From: Gammaproteobacteria bacterium
Lineage (GTDB): Bacteria; Pseudomonadota; Gammaproteobacteria; SZUA-140
Assembly (NCBI GenBank): GCA_026981935.1
Contig: JALSIC010000004.1
Location: forward strand, 1 to 33,787
DNA length: 33,787 bases
Reading direction: 5' to 3'
The notes below the pieces were generated by a model that was not told the DNA's origin, ran no database searches, and saw only the letters and a program-made list of their open reading frames with translations. Every line of letters starts with the position of its first letter. Positions within the stretch are counted from its first letter, which is position 1. Shown here one piece after another: positions 22,222-32,135 of the stretch. The position numbers and the translations under genes were made by a program.

Positions 22222-22282
22222 GTGCAGGAGCGACCGCCTGGCCTCCTATCCCCCCTTCGCGCCGGGGCGGCGCTCCCACACC
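22222..22282. repeat. REP-like inverted pair after the EAL gene
   Basis: GTGCAGGAGCGACCGCC (22222-22238) faces GGCGGCGCTCCCACACC (22266-22282), giving a stem of about 11 paired bases around a pyrimidine-rich loop. The GTGnnGGAGCG core is the common REP/BIME form of gammaproteobacteria. It starts 16 bases after the EAL stop and may protect or end that transcript. Confidence 0.6.
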
Positions 22283-22309
22283 TGTGATGCATCCAGCGAA
22301 CCCGAGAAC

Positions 22310-22645
22310 CTATTCCACTTCTTCCGGGCGCGCCTCTCCCAGCCACACCTTGATCACATCAGCGGTCAGCCCCAGGTCCGCACTGGCGTATTCGCCTCGG
22401 GCCTGCAGTCTGGCCACCTGCGCCCCTTCGGCGAGCCGGGCGGCCAGATCCTCCGCGAAGGCATCGAAGCGGCTGTGCAACTGCACGACCCCATGCTGGC
22501 GGATGAGAAACCGGCCGGCCCCGTCCTCACGGGGGCGCACGACGGAATCACCTTCGGCAGTCGTGAGATCGGCCACCACGCCGCCCTGGCGAACATGGTG
22601 GAAACGCCCCGCGCCGGCAAGATCGAGCACCAGGCCTGCCGCATC
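22310..22645 (-). pseudogene. Orphan C-terminal coding fragment, unknown family
   Basis: A minus-strand frame encodes about 111 residues and behaves like real coding sequence: codon use matches the GC-rich genes, and the reading continues upstream of its first possible start (GTG at 22630) as D-A-A-G-L until a TGA at 22646-22648. The end (GEYASADLGLTADVIKVWLGE) resembles a small beta-barrel domain terminus, but I do not recognise the family. The left end of an IS21-type element begins directly upstream, so the likeliest reading is the 3' remainder of a gene cut by that insertion. A small intact gene starting at the GTG is the alternative. Confidence 0.45.
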
Positions 22646-22652
22646 TCAGCAC

Positions 22653-23243
22653 CGATGCTATATGACCTGAAAACACCGGTTTGAGATGTCCTCCCGATCA
22701 AGCCTAGGGCGATCATCCCAGGGTTGTGTATGTCATGACTCATGGGAGGGTGCCATGCTCAACCGAGAGGACTGGCTCATGATACGAGAGATGCGGAAAA
22801 AAGGCTGCTATTTGCGAGAGATAGCCCAGCAGGTGGGTTGCTCGGAGCGGACGGTCCGCCGGGCGTTGCAGCGGGGCGGGCCGCCGCCTCGGCGGCGAGC
22901 CGGAGTGCGGCCGAGCAAGCTGGATCCCTATAAAGCGCAGGTGGATCAGTTGCTTGCGGATGGCGTCTGGAATGCGACGGTGATTTTCGCCGAGATCCAG
23001 GCCCGGGGGTATGCCGGTGGACTCAGCATCCTGCGGGACTACATCCGGCCGAAGCGGGCGTTGAGGAAGGCGAAGGGCACGGTGCGTTTCGAAACGGCCC
23101 CCGGTCGTCAGCTGCAGAGCGACTGGGGGCAGATCGAGACGATGGTCGGCGGCGAGCCGACGCGGGTGCATTTTGCCGTCAACACGCTGGGGTATTCGCG
23201 GCGGTTCCATGCCAATGTTGAACTGTCCACTGAAGCGGGGTAA
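22653..23243 (+). mobile_element. IS21-family remnant: left end plus truncated istA
   Basis: The left end carries two direct repeats of 15 bases (22696-22710 and 22711-22725, cores GATCAnnCC(T/C)AGGG), as in the terminal repeats of IS21-like elements, and is followed by a truncated istA. No istB and no convincing right end are present. The left boundary at about 22653 is an estimate from where the neighbouring coding fragment stops. Confidence 0.6.
22755..23243 (+). pseudogene. istA: Truncated IS21-family transposase IstA
   Basis: From the ATG at 22755, preceded by GGGAGG, a 162-residue frame matches the N-terminal third of IstA. It contains the helix-turn-helix (MIREMRKKGCYLREIAQQVG, then CSERTVRRAL at about residues 10-42) and the start of the DDE core in GRQLQSDWGQIETMVGG, with the first catalytic aspartate in SDWGQ. 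Intact IstA has roughly 500 residues. Homology ends after NTLGYSRRFH, and ten unrelated residues lead to a stop. The remaining catalytic residues and the IstB ATPase are missing, so it cannot transpose on its own. Confidence 0.85.
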
Positions 23244-23326
23244 CTCCAGACATCAGTCATCAATGTAAGTCTCATATAGGTGAGCGTTATGCATTTCCGT
23301 GGGGTTTGTCGTTTCAGGTAACGCCT

Positions 23327-24243
23327 GTCATTTCAAGCGCAGCGAGAAATCTGAGGAGCGGTGGGACAGGATTTCTCCCTTCGGTCGGAATGACAACACC
23401 CTCTGTCATTTCGAGCGCAGCGGGAAATCTGGGATCAGTGGCATAGGATTCCGGTCGGAATGACAACACCCCTGCGTCATTCCGAGCACAGCGAGGAATC
23501 TGGGGGCAGTGGGACAGGATTCCTCCCTGCGGTCGGAATGACAGCGTCCTTGGTCATTTCGAGCGCAGCGAGAAATCTGGGGAGCGGTGGGACAGGATTC
23601 CTCCCTGCGGTCGGAATGACAACGTCCTTGTGTCATTCCGAGCGCAGCGAGAAATCTGAGGAGCGGTGGGACAGGATTTCTCCCTGCGGTCGGAATGACA
23701 ACACCCTCTGTCATTTCGAGCGCAGCGGGAAATCTGGGATCAGTGGCATAGGATTCCTCCCTTCGGTCGGAATGACAACACCCCTGCGTCATTCCGAGCA
23801 CAGCGAGGAATCTGGGGGCAGTGGGACAGGATTCCTCCCTGCGGTCGGAATGACAGCGTCCTTGGTCATTTCGAGCGCAGCGAGAAATCTGGGGAGCGGT
23901 GGGGCAGGATTCCTCCCTGCGGTCGGAATGACAACGTCCTTGTGTCATTCCGAGCGCAGCGAGAAATCTGAGGAGCGGTGGGACAGGATTCCTCCCTGCG
24001 GTCGGAATGACAACGTCCTTGTGTCATTCCGAGCACAGTGAGAAATCTGGGGGCACTGGGACAGGATTCCTCCCTACGGTCGGAATGACAGCGTCCTTGT
24101 GTCATTTCGAGCACAGAGGGAAATCTGGGGAGCGGTGGGACAGGATTTCTCCCTTCGGTCGAAATGACAAAGGAATGAGGTCGAAATGACAAAAAAGTGT
24201 AGCCGGAATGACAAGAAAGTACGGTCGTAATGTCAAGGAAGAG
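23327..24243. repeat. Array of 11 palindromic units with a 22-bp half-unit tail (locus 3)
   Basis: Eleven units of 60-68 bp begin at 23327, 23405, 23476, 23553, 23632, 23710, 23788, 23865, 23944, 24023 and 24101. Each runs from GTCATTTCGAGCGCAGCG to GCGGTCGGAATGAC, with an AGAAATCTG...AGGATTTCTCC inner stem. Units 2-5 and 6-9 are near copies, so the array grew partly by duplication of a four-unit block. After the last unit, half-units start at 24157, 24179, 24201 and 24223, an exact 22-bp period. The array lies downstream of nrdJ, with half-units nearer to the gene. Unrelated short frames through the repeats are not genes. Between 24244 and 24376 I see only one more decayed half-unit. Confidence 0.92.
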
Positions 24244-24376
24244 TGTTCCGCAGATTCAACTTTGAAGTGCAACCAAAATGACAAAAGCGTGTTCTGCCTG
24301 AGAAACGCTGTTTTCATCCCCGCAAACCTGAATAACAGCCTGGACTTCCATCCTGGTGGTCGCCCGAGCAGCCGGG

Positions 24377-26215
24377 TCAATCCGCCTCCCGTTCCAGGTC
24401 ACAGCAGTGTGTGGCGCGCTGGATGCCTTCGCCTTCGGTGCTGAGGACTGCGCCGGTGACCGGGTTGGGGCGGAAGGTCGTGCAGCCTTTCAGTCCCTGA
24501 TCGTAGGCTTCGTCGTAAACCTGCCGGAAGGCCTCGAAGTCGTAGTCCGCAGGAATGTTGATGGTCTTGGAGATGGCATTGTCCACGTAGGGCTGCACTG
24601 CCGCCTGCATGCCCACGTGGACGGTCGGCGCCAGGCTGCGGGCATCCACGAAGGCGGGCGGCAGCCTTGCCTCGCCCCGAAGCCGGCGCCACAGGCGGTA
24701 GGCATAATCTTCCAGGGGATACTCGGTATAGCTGCCGTCGCGCTCCAGCACGCGGCGCCGGTAACTGAAGTCGAAGACAGGTTCCAGCCCGCTGGAGACG
24801 TTGTTGGCGAGAAGACTGATGGTGCCGGTGGGGGCGATGGCGATGAGGTGACTGTTGCGGATGCCATGACGTTCGATACCCTCCCTGATGTCGCCGGGCA
24901 GGGACCGGACAAAGGGGGCGTCAAGATAGGACTCCCGCTCGAACCAGGGAAAGGGGCCTTTTTCCCTGGCGAGCGCGACGGAACTGCGGTAGGCACTATG
25001 GCAGATACGCCGCATCACCTCGGCGGCAAAGGTGCGTGCCTGTCTGCTGTCGTAACGCAGCCCCAGCATGATGAGTGCATCGGCCAGACCGGTGATGCCC
25101 AGTCCCACGCGACGCGTGCCACGGGCCTGTTCTTTCTGCGCCGCGAGAGGAAAACGCGACAGGTCGATGACATTGTCCAGCAGGCGCACCGCCACGGGCA
25201 CCACGGACTCCAGCGCCGGCCAGTCGAAGGCAGCCTGCTCCGAGAACGGTGCGGAGACGAAGCAGACGAGATTGATCGACCCCAGATCGCAGGCGCCATA
25301 GGGCGGCAGGGGAATCTCGCCACAGGGATTGGTTGCACTGATGGTCTCGCGGTAATGGAGGTTGTTGAGCCGGTTGATACGGTCGATGAACAGGACGCCG
25401 GGCTCCGCATAGTCGTAGGTGGCACGCAGGATGCGGGCCCAAAGCCGGCGTGCCGGGAGGCGTTTCAGGACACGACAGGGCACCGCCGCCGCATATCCCG
25501 GCCAGTGTCGCATAACGGTCTCCGCCTCGCCCGCGGCAGCCAGCTCGTTGCGGGGATCGGGAAACACCAGCGGCCAGGGCTCGTCATGCCGCACCGCATT
25601 CATGAAGGCATCGGTGACCTGGACCGAAAGATTGAAGTGGCGCAGGCTGCGGCCATCCTGCTTGGCGGCGATGAAGGCCTCGATATCGGGGTGGTCGCAG
25701 CGCAGGGTGGCCATCATGGCGCCGCGTCGCGCGCCGGTGGAGAGCAGGGTCGCGCACATGCTGTCCCAGATGTGCATGAAAGAGACGGGGCCGGAGGCAA
25801 CGGTGCCGGCGCTGCGTGCCGGAAGACCACGGGGGCGCAATGTGGAAAAATCATATCCTACGCCACCGCCCTGCTGCAGGGTCAGCGCCCCCTCCTTGAG
25901 GGCCTCGAAAATGCCGTCCATGGAGTCCTCGATGAGTCCCATGACGAAACAGTTGAAGAGGGTCACCCGGTGGGCGGTGCCGGCACCCGCCTGGATGCGT
26001 CCCCCCGGCAGGAAGCGGAAACCCGCGAGGATGTCATAGAAGCGCCTCGCCCAGCCCGCCTGGCCGTCTTTCTCCACCGCTGCGAGGGCGCCGGCAATGC
26101 GACGCCAGGTATCCTCGATGCGCCGGTCCCGGATCTGGCCGTCTTCTCGCCAGCGGTATTTGCTGTCCCAGATATGGCGCGAGATGGCGGTCTCAAAGAT
26201 GTGTCCGTCGTTCAT
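24377..26215 (-). CDS. nrdJ: Adenosylcobalamin-dependent (class II) ribonucleotide reductase
   Basis: The enzyme makes deoxyribonucleotides using a cobalamin-generated thiyl radical and needs no oxygen. From the ATG at 26215 it has 612 residues; this start is chosen over the adjacent GTG at 26218 because GAGG is then six bases away. The reducing cysteines are C89 in LFNCFVMG and C309 in YGACDLGSINL. The radical cysteine C298 sits in TNPCGE, with N296 and E300 around it. Other blocks are LQQGGGVGYDFS, GARRGAMMATL and APTGTISLLANN. There is no ATP-cone. The C-terminus ends HCCDLEREAD, with adjacent cysteines and not the usual CxxC. It starts 35 bases after der and is probably co-transcribed with it. 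Confidence 0.93.
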   Translation of the reverse strand: MNDGHIFETAISRHIWDSKYRWREDGQIRDRRIEDTWRRIAGALAAVEKDGQAGWARRFYDILAGFRFLPGGRIQAGAGTAHRVTLFNCFVMGLIEDSMDGIFEALKEGALTLQQGGGVGYDFSTLRPRGLPARSAGTVASGPVSFMHIWDSMCATLLSTGARRGAMMATLRCDHPDIEAFIAAKQDGRSLRHFNLSVQVTDAFMNAVRHDEPWPLVFPDPRNELAAAGEAETVMRHWPGYAAAVPCRVLKRLPARRLWARILRATYDYAEPGVLFIDRINRLNNLHYRETISATNPCGEIPLPPYGACDLGSINLVCFVSAPFSEQAAFDWPALESVVPVAVRLLDNVIDLSRFPLAAQKEQARGTRRVGLGITGLADALIMLGLRYDSRQARTFAAEVMRRICHSAYRSSVALAREKGPFPWFERESYLDAPFVRSLPGDIREGIERHGIRNSHLIAIAPTGTISLLANNVSSGLEPVFDFSYRRRVLERDGSYTEYPLEDYAYRLWRRLRGEARLPPAFVDARSLAPTVHVGMQAAVQPYVDNAISKTINIPADYDFEAFRQVYDEAYDQGLKGCTTFRPNPVTGAVLSTEGEGIQRATHCCDLEREAD

Positions 26216-26221
26216 CACTGC

Positions 26222-26262
26222 CTCGTTTACGGGACCTCATTTGCGGGGTCTCATTTGCGGGC
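26222..26262 (-). repeat. Three 14-bp tandem copies spanning the der stop codon
   Basis: On the plus strand CTCGTTTACGGGA (26222), CTCATTTGCGGGG (26236) and CTCATTTGCGGGC (26250) follow each other with a 14-base period. The last copy holds the der stop codon and the first supplies the GAGG ribosome site of nrdJ. It looks like slippage-type duplication of the end of der. Confidence 0.75.
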
Positions 26263-27651
26263 CTGGCGCTTGAGATGGCGAAAGAGGCGCTTGCGCCGCT
26301 TGACCTGCCTGGGCGTGAGCACGTTCTTTTTGCCCTGATAGGGGTTCTCGCCCCCCTTGAACTCGATGCGGATGGGGGTTCCCTCCAGTTGCAGGGCACG
26401 GCGGAAATGGTTTTCCAGGTAACGCCGGTATTCCCCGGGAACGGCGGCGGTCTGATTGCCATGGATCACGATCACGGGTGGATTGTGTCCGCCCTGGTGG
26501 GCATAGCGCAGCTTGATGCGCCGCCCGCGCACCAGGGGCGGGGCGTGCCGGGTCACGGCCTCCTCCAGCAGGCGCGTGAGCTGCGGCGTGGACAGCTTGC
26601 GCATGCTGCTCTCGTAACACCGGTCCACGGCCTTGAGCAGATCCCGGATGCCGCTGCCGTGAAGGGCAGAGATGAAATGCAGCGGCGCATAAGGGACGAA
26701 GGCAAGGCGCCGATCCAGCTCGGCGCGCACGGTACGCCTCCGCTCCTGGCTGAGTCCGTCCCACTTGTTGACGGCGATGACCAGCGCCCGGCCGCTCTCG
26801 ATGGCCAGGCCCAGCAGGCGGGCATCCTGTTCGGCGACACCCTCCCGCGCATCCAGCACCAGGATCACCACGTGGGCGGCCTCCATGGCCTGCAGCGTCT
26901 TGATCACGCTGAATTTCTCAATGGCCTCGTTGATACGGCTGCGGCGCCGCACACCGGCGGTATCGATCAGGGTATAGCGGCGTCCCTCGTGGACGAAGGG
27001 AATGCGGATGCTGTCGCGGGTGGTGCCCGGCTGGTCATAGGCAAGGACGCGCTCTTCGCCCAGGAGGCGATTCACCAGCGTGGATTTGCCTACATTGGGA
27101 CGCCCCACCAACGCCACGCGGATCCCCTCTTCCGCCGTCTCCTCCCCGTCTTCGCACTCGGGAGGAAAGTCCGCCAGCACGGCCTGCATCAGGCCCTGCA
27201 CGCCACGACCATGAACGGCGGCGATGCAATGGGTCTCGGCGATACCCAGCGCCTGGAATTCCGCCGCTGCCATGCCCGGCGCCTGCCCCTCGGTCTTGTT
27301 GACCACCAGGATCAGACGTTTTCCATAGGGACGCAACTGCTCCACGATGGCGGCATCCGCGGGAGTGAGCCCGGCGCGTCCATCCACCAGCAGCATCACC
27401 ACATCGGCCTCTTCCACCGCGCGCAGCACCTGCTGTGCCATGCGTTGATCCAGGGGAGCCTTCTCCCCGCTCAACCCTCCCGTATCCACCACAATGAAAG
27501 AATGCCCCCCCATACGGCCCAGGCCGTACTGGCGGTCGCGGGTCAGCCCAGGCTGGTCGGCCACCAGGGCATCGCGACTGCCCGTAAGCCGGTTGAACAG
27601 CGTGGACTTGCCCACATTGGGACGCCCCACGAGCGCTATGACGGGTTTCAT
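26251..27651 (-). CDS. der: Ribosome-associated GTPase Der (EngA)
   Basis: Der is an essential GTPase in 50S subunit assembly. The 466-residue protein has the two tandem GTPase domains unique to the family: [14 protein letters not shown] at residue 8, DTGGL and NKTE in the first, and [16 protein letters not shown] near 180, DTAGV and NKWD in the second. A C-terminal KH-like domain holds the [19 protein letters not shown] region, and the tail is basic ([19 protein letters not shown]). The start is the ATG at 27651. It follows bamB by 113 bp, the standard gammaproteobacterial order, and precedes nrdJ by 35. Confidence 0.98.
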   Translation of the reverse strand: MKPVIALVGRPNVGKSTLFNRLTGSRDALVADQPGLTRDRQYGLGRMGGHSFIVVDTGGLSGEKAPLDQRMAQQVLRAVEEADVVMLLVDGRAGLTPADAAIVEQLRPYGKRLILVVNKTEGQAPGMAAAEFQALGIAETHCIAAVHGRGVQGLMQAVLADFPPECEDGEETAEEGIRVALVGRPNVGKSTLVNRLLGEERVLAYDQPGTTRDSIRIPFVHEGRRYTLIDTAGVRRRSRINEAIEKFSVIKTLQAMEAAHVVILVLDAREGVAEQDARLLGLAIESGRALVIAVNKWDGLSQERRRTVRAELDRRLAFVPYAPLHFISALHGSGIRDLLKAVDRCYESSMRKLSTPQLTRLLEEAVTRHAPPLVRGRRIKLRYAHQGGHNPPVIVIHGNQTAAVPGEYRRYLENHFRRALQLEGTPIRIEFKGGENPYQGKKNVLTPRQVKRRKRLFRHLKRQARK

Positions 27652-27764
27652 GGCCTTAGGGTAAAGAGAAAAGGGGGAAGAAGGAAGGGGATGGTGTTGG
27701 GGGATGGACTGTGTGCGTCATGGGGGAACTGTCTGCCCGCACCACCGCCCCTACACATCAGGCA

Positions 27765-28985
27765 TCATTCACCCTGCCGCAGCTTCTTCGTCTGCAGAAC
27801 ATACACCGCGTTGTGCTGGTCCTTGAGATAGAGCACACCATCGTGGCTCACGATGGGCCCGGGCAGGCCCACCGGGCTGACCTGATGACGCGCAACCAGG
27901 GTGCCGTCCTCCGGCGAAAGCCAGTGCAGGTAACCGGAGGCATCGCCCACCACCAGCAGTTCGCCGTCGCGGGCCGGTGCGCTGAGGATACGGCCCTGCA
28001 GTTCCTCCTGCTGCCAGAGTATGGCGCCGCTGCGCCGCTCCAGGGCCAGCAGCACGCCGTTTTCGTCGCTGACGTAGACATGATCGCGGTCCACGAGCAG
28101 GCTGTGATAGGTCGAAACATCGCGGCCCCAGAGGATCCTGCCGGTGGCCGCCGAGACCGCCACCACGCGCCCGTGATAGGCAGCGGCGTAGATCACGCCG
28201 TCGCGCAGCACGGGATCACCGTCCACATCCACGATGCGCTCCAGCTCGGAGCGTCCCTGGGGCACGGCCACCGTGGCCTCCCAGATGACCTTGCCGTCCT
28301 GCAGCGCAAGCGCCACGAGCTTGCCGCTGGCCAGGCCGACGATGACCTTGCGGCTGTCGATGAGGGGCGTGCTGGTACCGCGGAGGGAAAGGGAGGGCAC
28401 GCTGCTCTCGTAGACCCACAGGCGCCGGCCGTCCCGGGCATCCAGCCCGAAGAGGCGGCCGTCGTTGACGTGGACCACCACCACCCGCCCGTCGCTCACC
28501 GGCGGAGACAGGACTTCGCTGGAAACCCGGCTGCGCCAGAGCAGGCGGCCATCGTCCTGGCGCAGGGCGATCACCTCCCCCTCGCGGGTGCCCAGCAGGA
28601 TCATATCCCCGCTCAGTCCGGGCCCGCTGGTGATGACCACCGGCTCGCCTCCCGCCGGGGGATCGAACACCTTGCGCCACAGGCGCCTTCCCGCCGGCGC
28701 CTTCACGGCAAACAGGCGGGCCGGCGGCGTATCCACGAAATAGAAGCGTCCCCCCTGGACCGCCGGCGCCAACAAGGCCTCGTCCACGTCATGGCCGCCC
28801 TGCGACTGCCGATACCACAGCAGTTCTGCCTGGATGCCGGTCACCAGCCCCGGAAGGGGCTGCGCTTCGTGGTCTTCTTCGCGCGTCACCACGGTGCCGC
28901 AGGATGCGGCAAATAACGCAAACGCCACGATGACCAGTGTGCGCGTCGCTGTTTGAAGGCGCGCAAAGGAATGATCAGACCGCAT
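27765..28985 (-). CDS. bamB: Outer-membrane assembly lipoprotein BamB
   Basis: BamB is a lipoprotein of the BAM complex, which inserts beta-barrel proteins into the outer membrane. The 406-residue precursor has a signal peptide ending in the lipobox FAASC (C29), so it should be anchored to the outer membrane facing the periplasm. The mature part is an eight-bladed PQQ-like propeller; repeats such as GRRLWRKVF, GRLLWRSRV, GRRLWVYES and GRILWGRDV are visible. The ATG at 28985 shares one base with the stop of the YfgM-like gene, so the two are coupled. Confidence 0.96.
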   Translation of the reverse strand: MRSDHSFARLQTATRTLVIVAFALFAASCGTVVTREEDHEAQPLPGLVTGIQAELLWYRQSQGGHDVDEALLAPAVQGGRFYFVDTPPARLFAVKAPAGRRLWRKVFDPPAGGEPVVITSGPGLSGDMILLGTREGEVIALRQDDGRLLWRSRVSSEVLSPPVSDGRVVVVHVNDGRLFGLDARDGRRLWVYESSVPSLSLRGTSTPLIDSRKVIVGLASGKLVALALQDGKVIWEATVAVPQGRSELERIVDVDGDPVLRDGVIYAAAYHGRVVAVSAATGRILWGRDVSTYHSLLVDRDHVYVSDENGVLLALERRSGAILWQQEELQGRILSAPARDGELLVVGDASGYLHWLSPEDGTLVARHQVSPVGLPGPIVSHDGVLYLKDQHNAVYVLQTKKLRQGE

Positions 28986-29611
28986 CAGGCATCGCCGCCA
29001 CCCAGTTCATTGAGCTTCATCCGCAGCAGGCGATCGTCGCTGCCGGGCTCGCGATGCGCCAGCGCCTTTTCATAGGCAGTACGCGCCGCGGCTTCGTTGC
29101 CCATGGCCACATGGACATCGCCGCGGATTTCTTCGGTAAGCACGGTGAAGGCTTCATTGGTCACGGTCGCGAGGATGTTGAGGGCCAGCTGGGGATTGCC
29201 TTCCGCGAGGTGAACCCGGGCAAGGCGCAATCGCGCCAGGTCCTGCAGCTCGGGCAGTGGCGCATTCTCCCGCACCCATTCCAGGCGGCTGCGCGCGGCC
29301 GCCAGCTCACCGGCCTCCGTGCGCACCTTGGCCAGCACCAGCGCCGCCAGCGCGCCGTAAGGCGTCCCGTCATAGTTTTCGATGAGATAGGTCCCACGCT
29401 TGATCACGGCCTCGCGGTTGTCCTGGGCCAGTTCGGTGAGCAACTGCTGGTATTCCGCCGAGGCCGTCTGTGCCTGGGTTTCGGCACGATCGAGCCACCA
29501 GCGGGTACCCACCACCGCGGCCAGCACCAGGACCACACCCGTGACGACCATCTTGCCGTTTTCCTGCCACCACCGCTTGATGGCCTGTTCGTCGGTCTCG
29601 TATGTATTCAC
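28985..29611 (-). CDS. yfgM: YfgM-like TPR protein, ancillary SecYEG translocon subunit
   Basis: The 208-residue protein has a short cytosolic N-terminus (TDEQAIKRWWQENGK), one membrane segment at about 21-36 (MVVTGVVLVLAAVVG) and a periplasmic domain of TPR-like helices. In E. coli YfgM sits at the Sec translocon with the chaperone PpiD and helps in handover of periplasmic proteins. The start is a GTG at 29611, because the family opens a few residues before the conserved IKRWW block and no better ATG exists. It lies between hisS and bamB, the usual place, and overlaps bamB by one base. Confidence 0.93.
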   Translation of the reverse strand: MNTYETDEQAIKRWWQENGKMVVTGVVLVLAAVVGTRWWLDRAETQAQTASAEYQQLLTELAQDNREAVIKRGTYLIENYDGTPYGALAALVLAKVRTEAGELAAARSRLEWVRENAPLPELQDLARLRLARVHLAEGNPQLALNILATVTNEAFTVLTEEIRGDVHVAMGNEAAARTAYEKALAHREPGSDDRLLRMKLNELGGGDA

Positions 29612-29675
29612 CTCGTGTTTCCCTCATGCTGTCTTTTTGCAATCGGTCCCCGCCGCCTGCACGGCGGGCCATGGC

Positions 29676-30956
<1,281 letters not shown>

Positions 30957-30989
30957 TCGTCTGCGTCAGGGATACCCCGGGAATGCGTG

Positions 30990-32123
30990 TCAGCGCGTCC
31001 CGCCCTGGCGGACCACCACGGGAATGGCGTCCACGCCCGCGGCCGCGCGCCGCTGTTGCAGATAATCGCGGATGGTCTGTTCCAGTTCATCGAGGAGCGC
31101 CTCGTCACCCACCTTGTGATGGGGCCTGCCGTCGATGTAGAGCAGATTGGGACTGCCGCCGGTGACGCCGATGTGCGCCTCGCGGGCCTCGCCGGGGCCG
31201 TTGACCACGCAGCCGATCACCGCCACGTCCAGGGATTCGTTGATGTCTTCGAGGCGCGCCTCCAGGGCATTGACGGTGGCGATGACATCGAAACGCTGCC
31301 GGGAACAGGAAGGGCAGGCCACCAGGTTGATGCCGCGGCTGCGCAGGCGCAGGCTCTTCAGGATATCGTAGCCCACCTTGACCTCCTCCACCGGGTCGGC
31401 GGCCAGGGAAACGCGCAGGGTGTCGCCGATCCCCTCGGCCAGCAGCATGCCGATGCCCACCGCGGATTTCACGGTGCCGGCCCGCAGGCCGCCCGCCTCG
31501 GTGATGCCCAGGTGCAGGGGCTGCTCGATCTGTCCCGCCAGCAGGCGGTAGGCGGCCACGGTCATGAACACTTCCGAGGCCTTGAGACTGACCTTGAAAT
31601 CCTGGAAATCGAGACGGTCCAGGATATCGATATGGCGCAGGGCGGACTCCACCAGCGCCTCCGGCGTGGGCTCGCCGTATTTCTGCTGCAATTCCTTCTC
31701 CAGGGAACCGGCATTGACCCCGATGCGGAGGGGAATACCGTGATCACGGGCGCTGTCCACCACCGCGCGCACGCGTTCCTCCCGGCCGATGTTGCCGGGG
31801 TTGATGCGCAGGCAGTCGGCACCCAGCTCGGCCACCCGCAGGGCGATGCGATAATCGAAATGGATGTCCGCCACCAGGGGCACGCTCACCTGGCGCTTGA
31901 TGGCGCCGAAGGCTTCCGCGGCCTCCATGGTGGGCACGGAGACCCGCACGATATCGGCGCCGGCCCGGGCCAGCGCCTCGACCTGGGACACGGTGGCCGC
32001 CACGTCGCAGGTCTCGGTATTGGTCATGCTCTGCACGGCGATGGGGGCATCGCCACCCACGGGCACGTGTCCCACATGGATGAGTCGGGCACGCCGGCGC
32101 TTGATGGGAGGATTCGTCTGCAT
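30990..32123 (-). CDS. ispG: 4-hydroxy-3-methylbut-2-enyl diphosphate synthase
   Basis: IspG (GcpE) makes HMBPP in the MEP route to isoprenoids using a [4Fe-4S] cluster. The 377-residue protein places its cluster ligands C270 and C273 in ACPSC and C305 plus E312 in [10 protein letters not shown], the same positions as in the E. coli protein. The N-terminal barrel begins at [20 protein letters not shown]. It lies 12 bases after rodZ and 33 before hisS, so it belongs to the same transcript. Confidence 0.98.
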   Translation of the reverse strand: MQTNPPIKRRRARLIHVGHVPVGGDAPIAVQSMTNTETCDVAATVSQVEALARAGADIVRVSVPTMEAAEAFGAIKRQVSVPLVADIHFDYRIALRVAELGADCLRINPGNIGREERVRAVVDSARDHGIPLRIGVNAGSLEKELQQKYGEPTPEALVESALRHIDILDRLDFQDFKVSLKASEVFMTVAAYRLLAGQIEQPLHLGITEAGGLRAGTVKSAVGIGMLLAEGIGDTLRVSLAADPVEEVKVGYDILKSLRLRSRGINLVACPSCSRQRFDVIATVNALEARLEDINESLDVAVIGCVVNGPGEAREAHIGVTGGSPNLLYIDGRPHHKVGDEALLDELEQTIRDYLQQRRAAAGVDAIPVVVRQGGTR

Positions 32124-32135
32124 GTGTTCGTTCTC

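Noticed and set aside
22366-22743. Minus-strand 125-residue frame overlapping the orphan fragment
   Set aside because: Its first part reads through the left end of the IS21 remnant and the rest is another frame of the orphan fragment, so it is not an independent gene.
23327-24192. CRISPR array or repeat-encoded proteins
   Set aside because: Units are 60-68 bp palindromes separated only by about 10 bases of similar sequence, with no unique spacers and no cas genes. Open frames through them on either strand (up to about 190 residues) simply translate the repeat.
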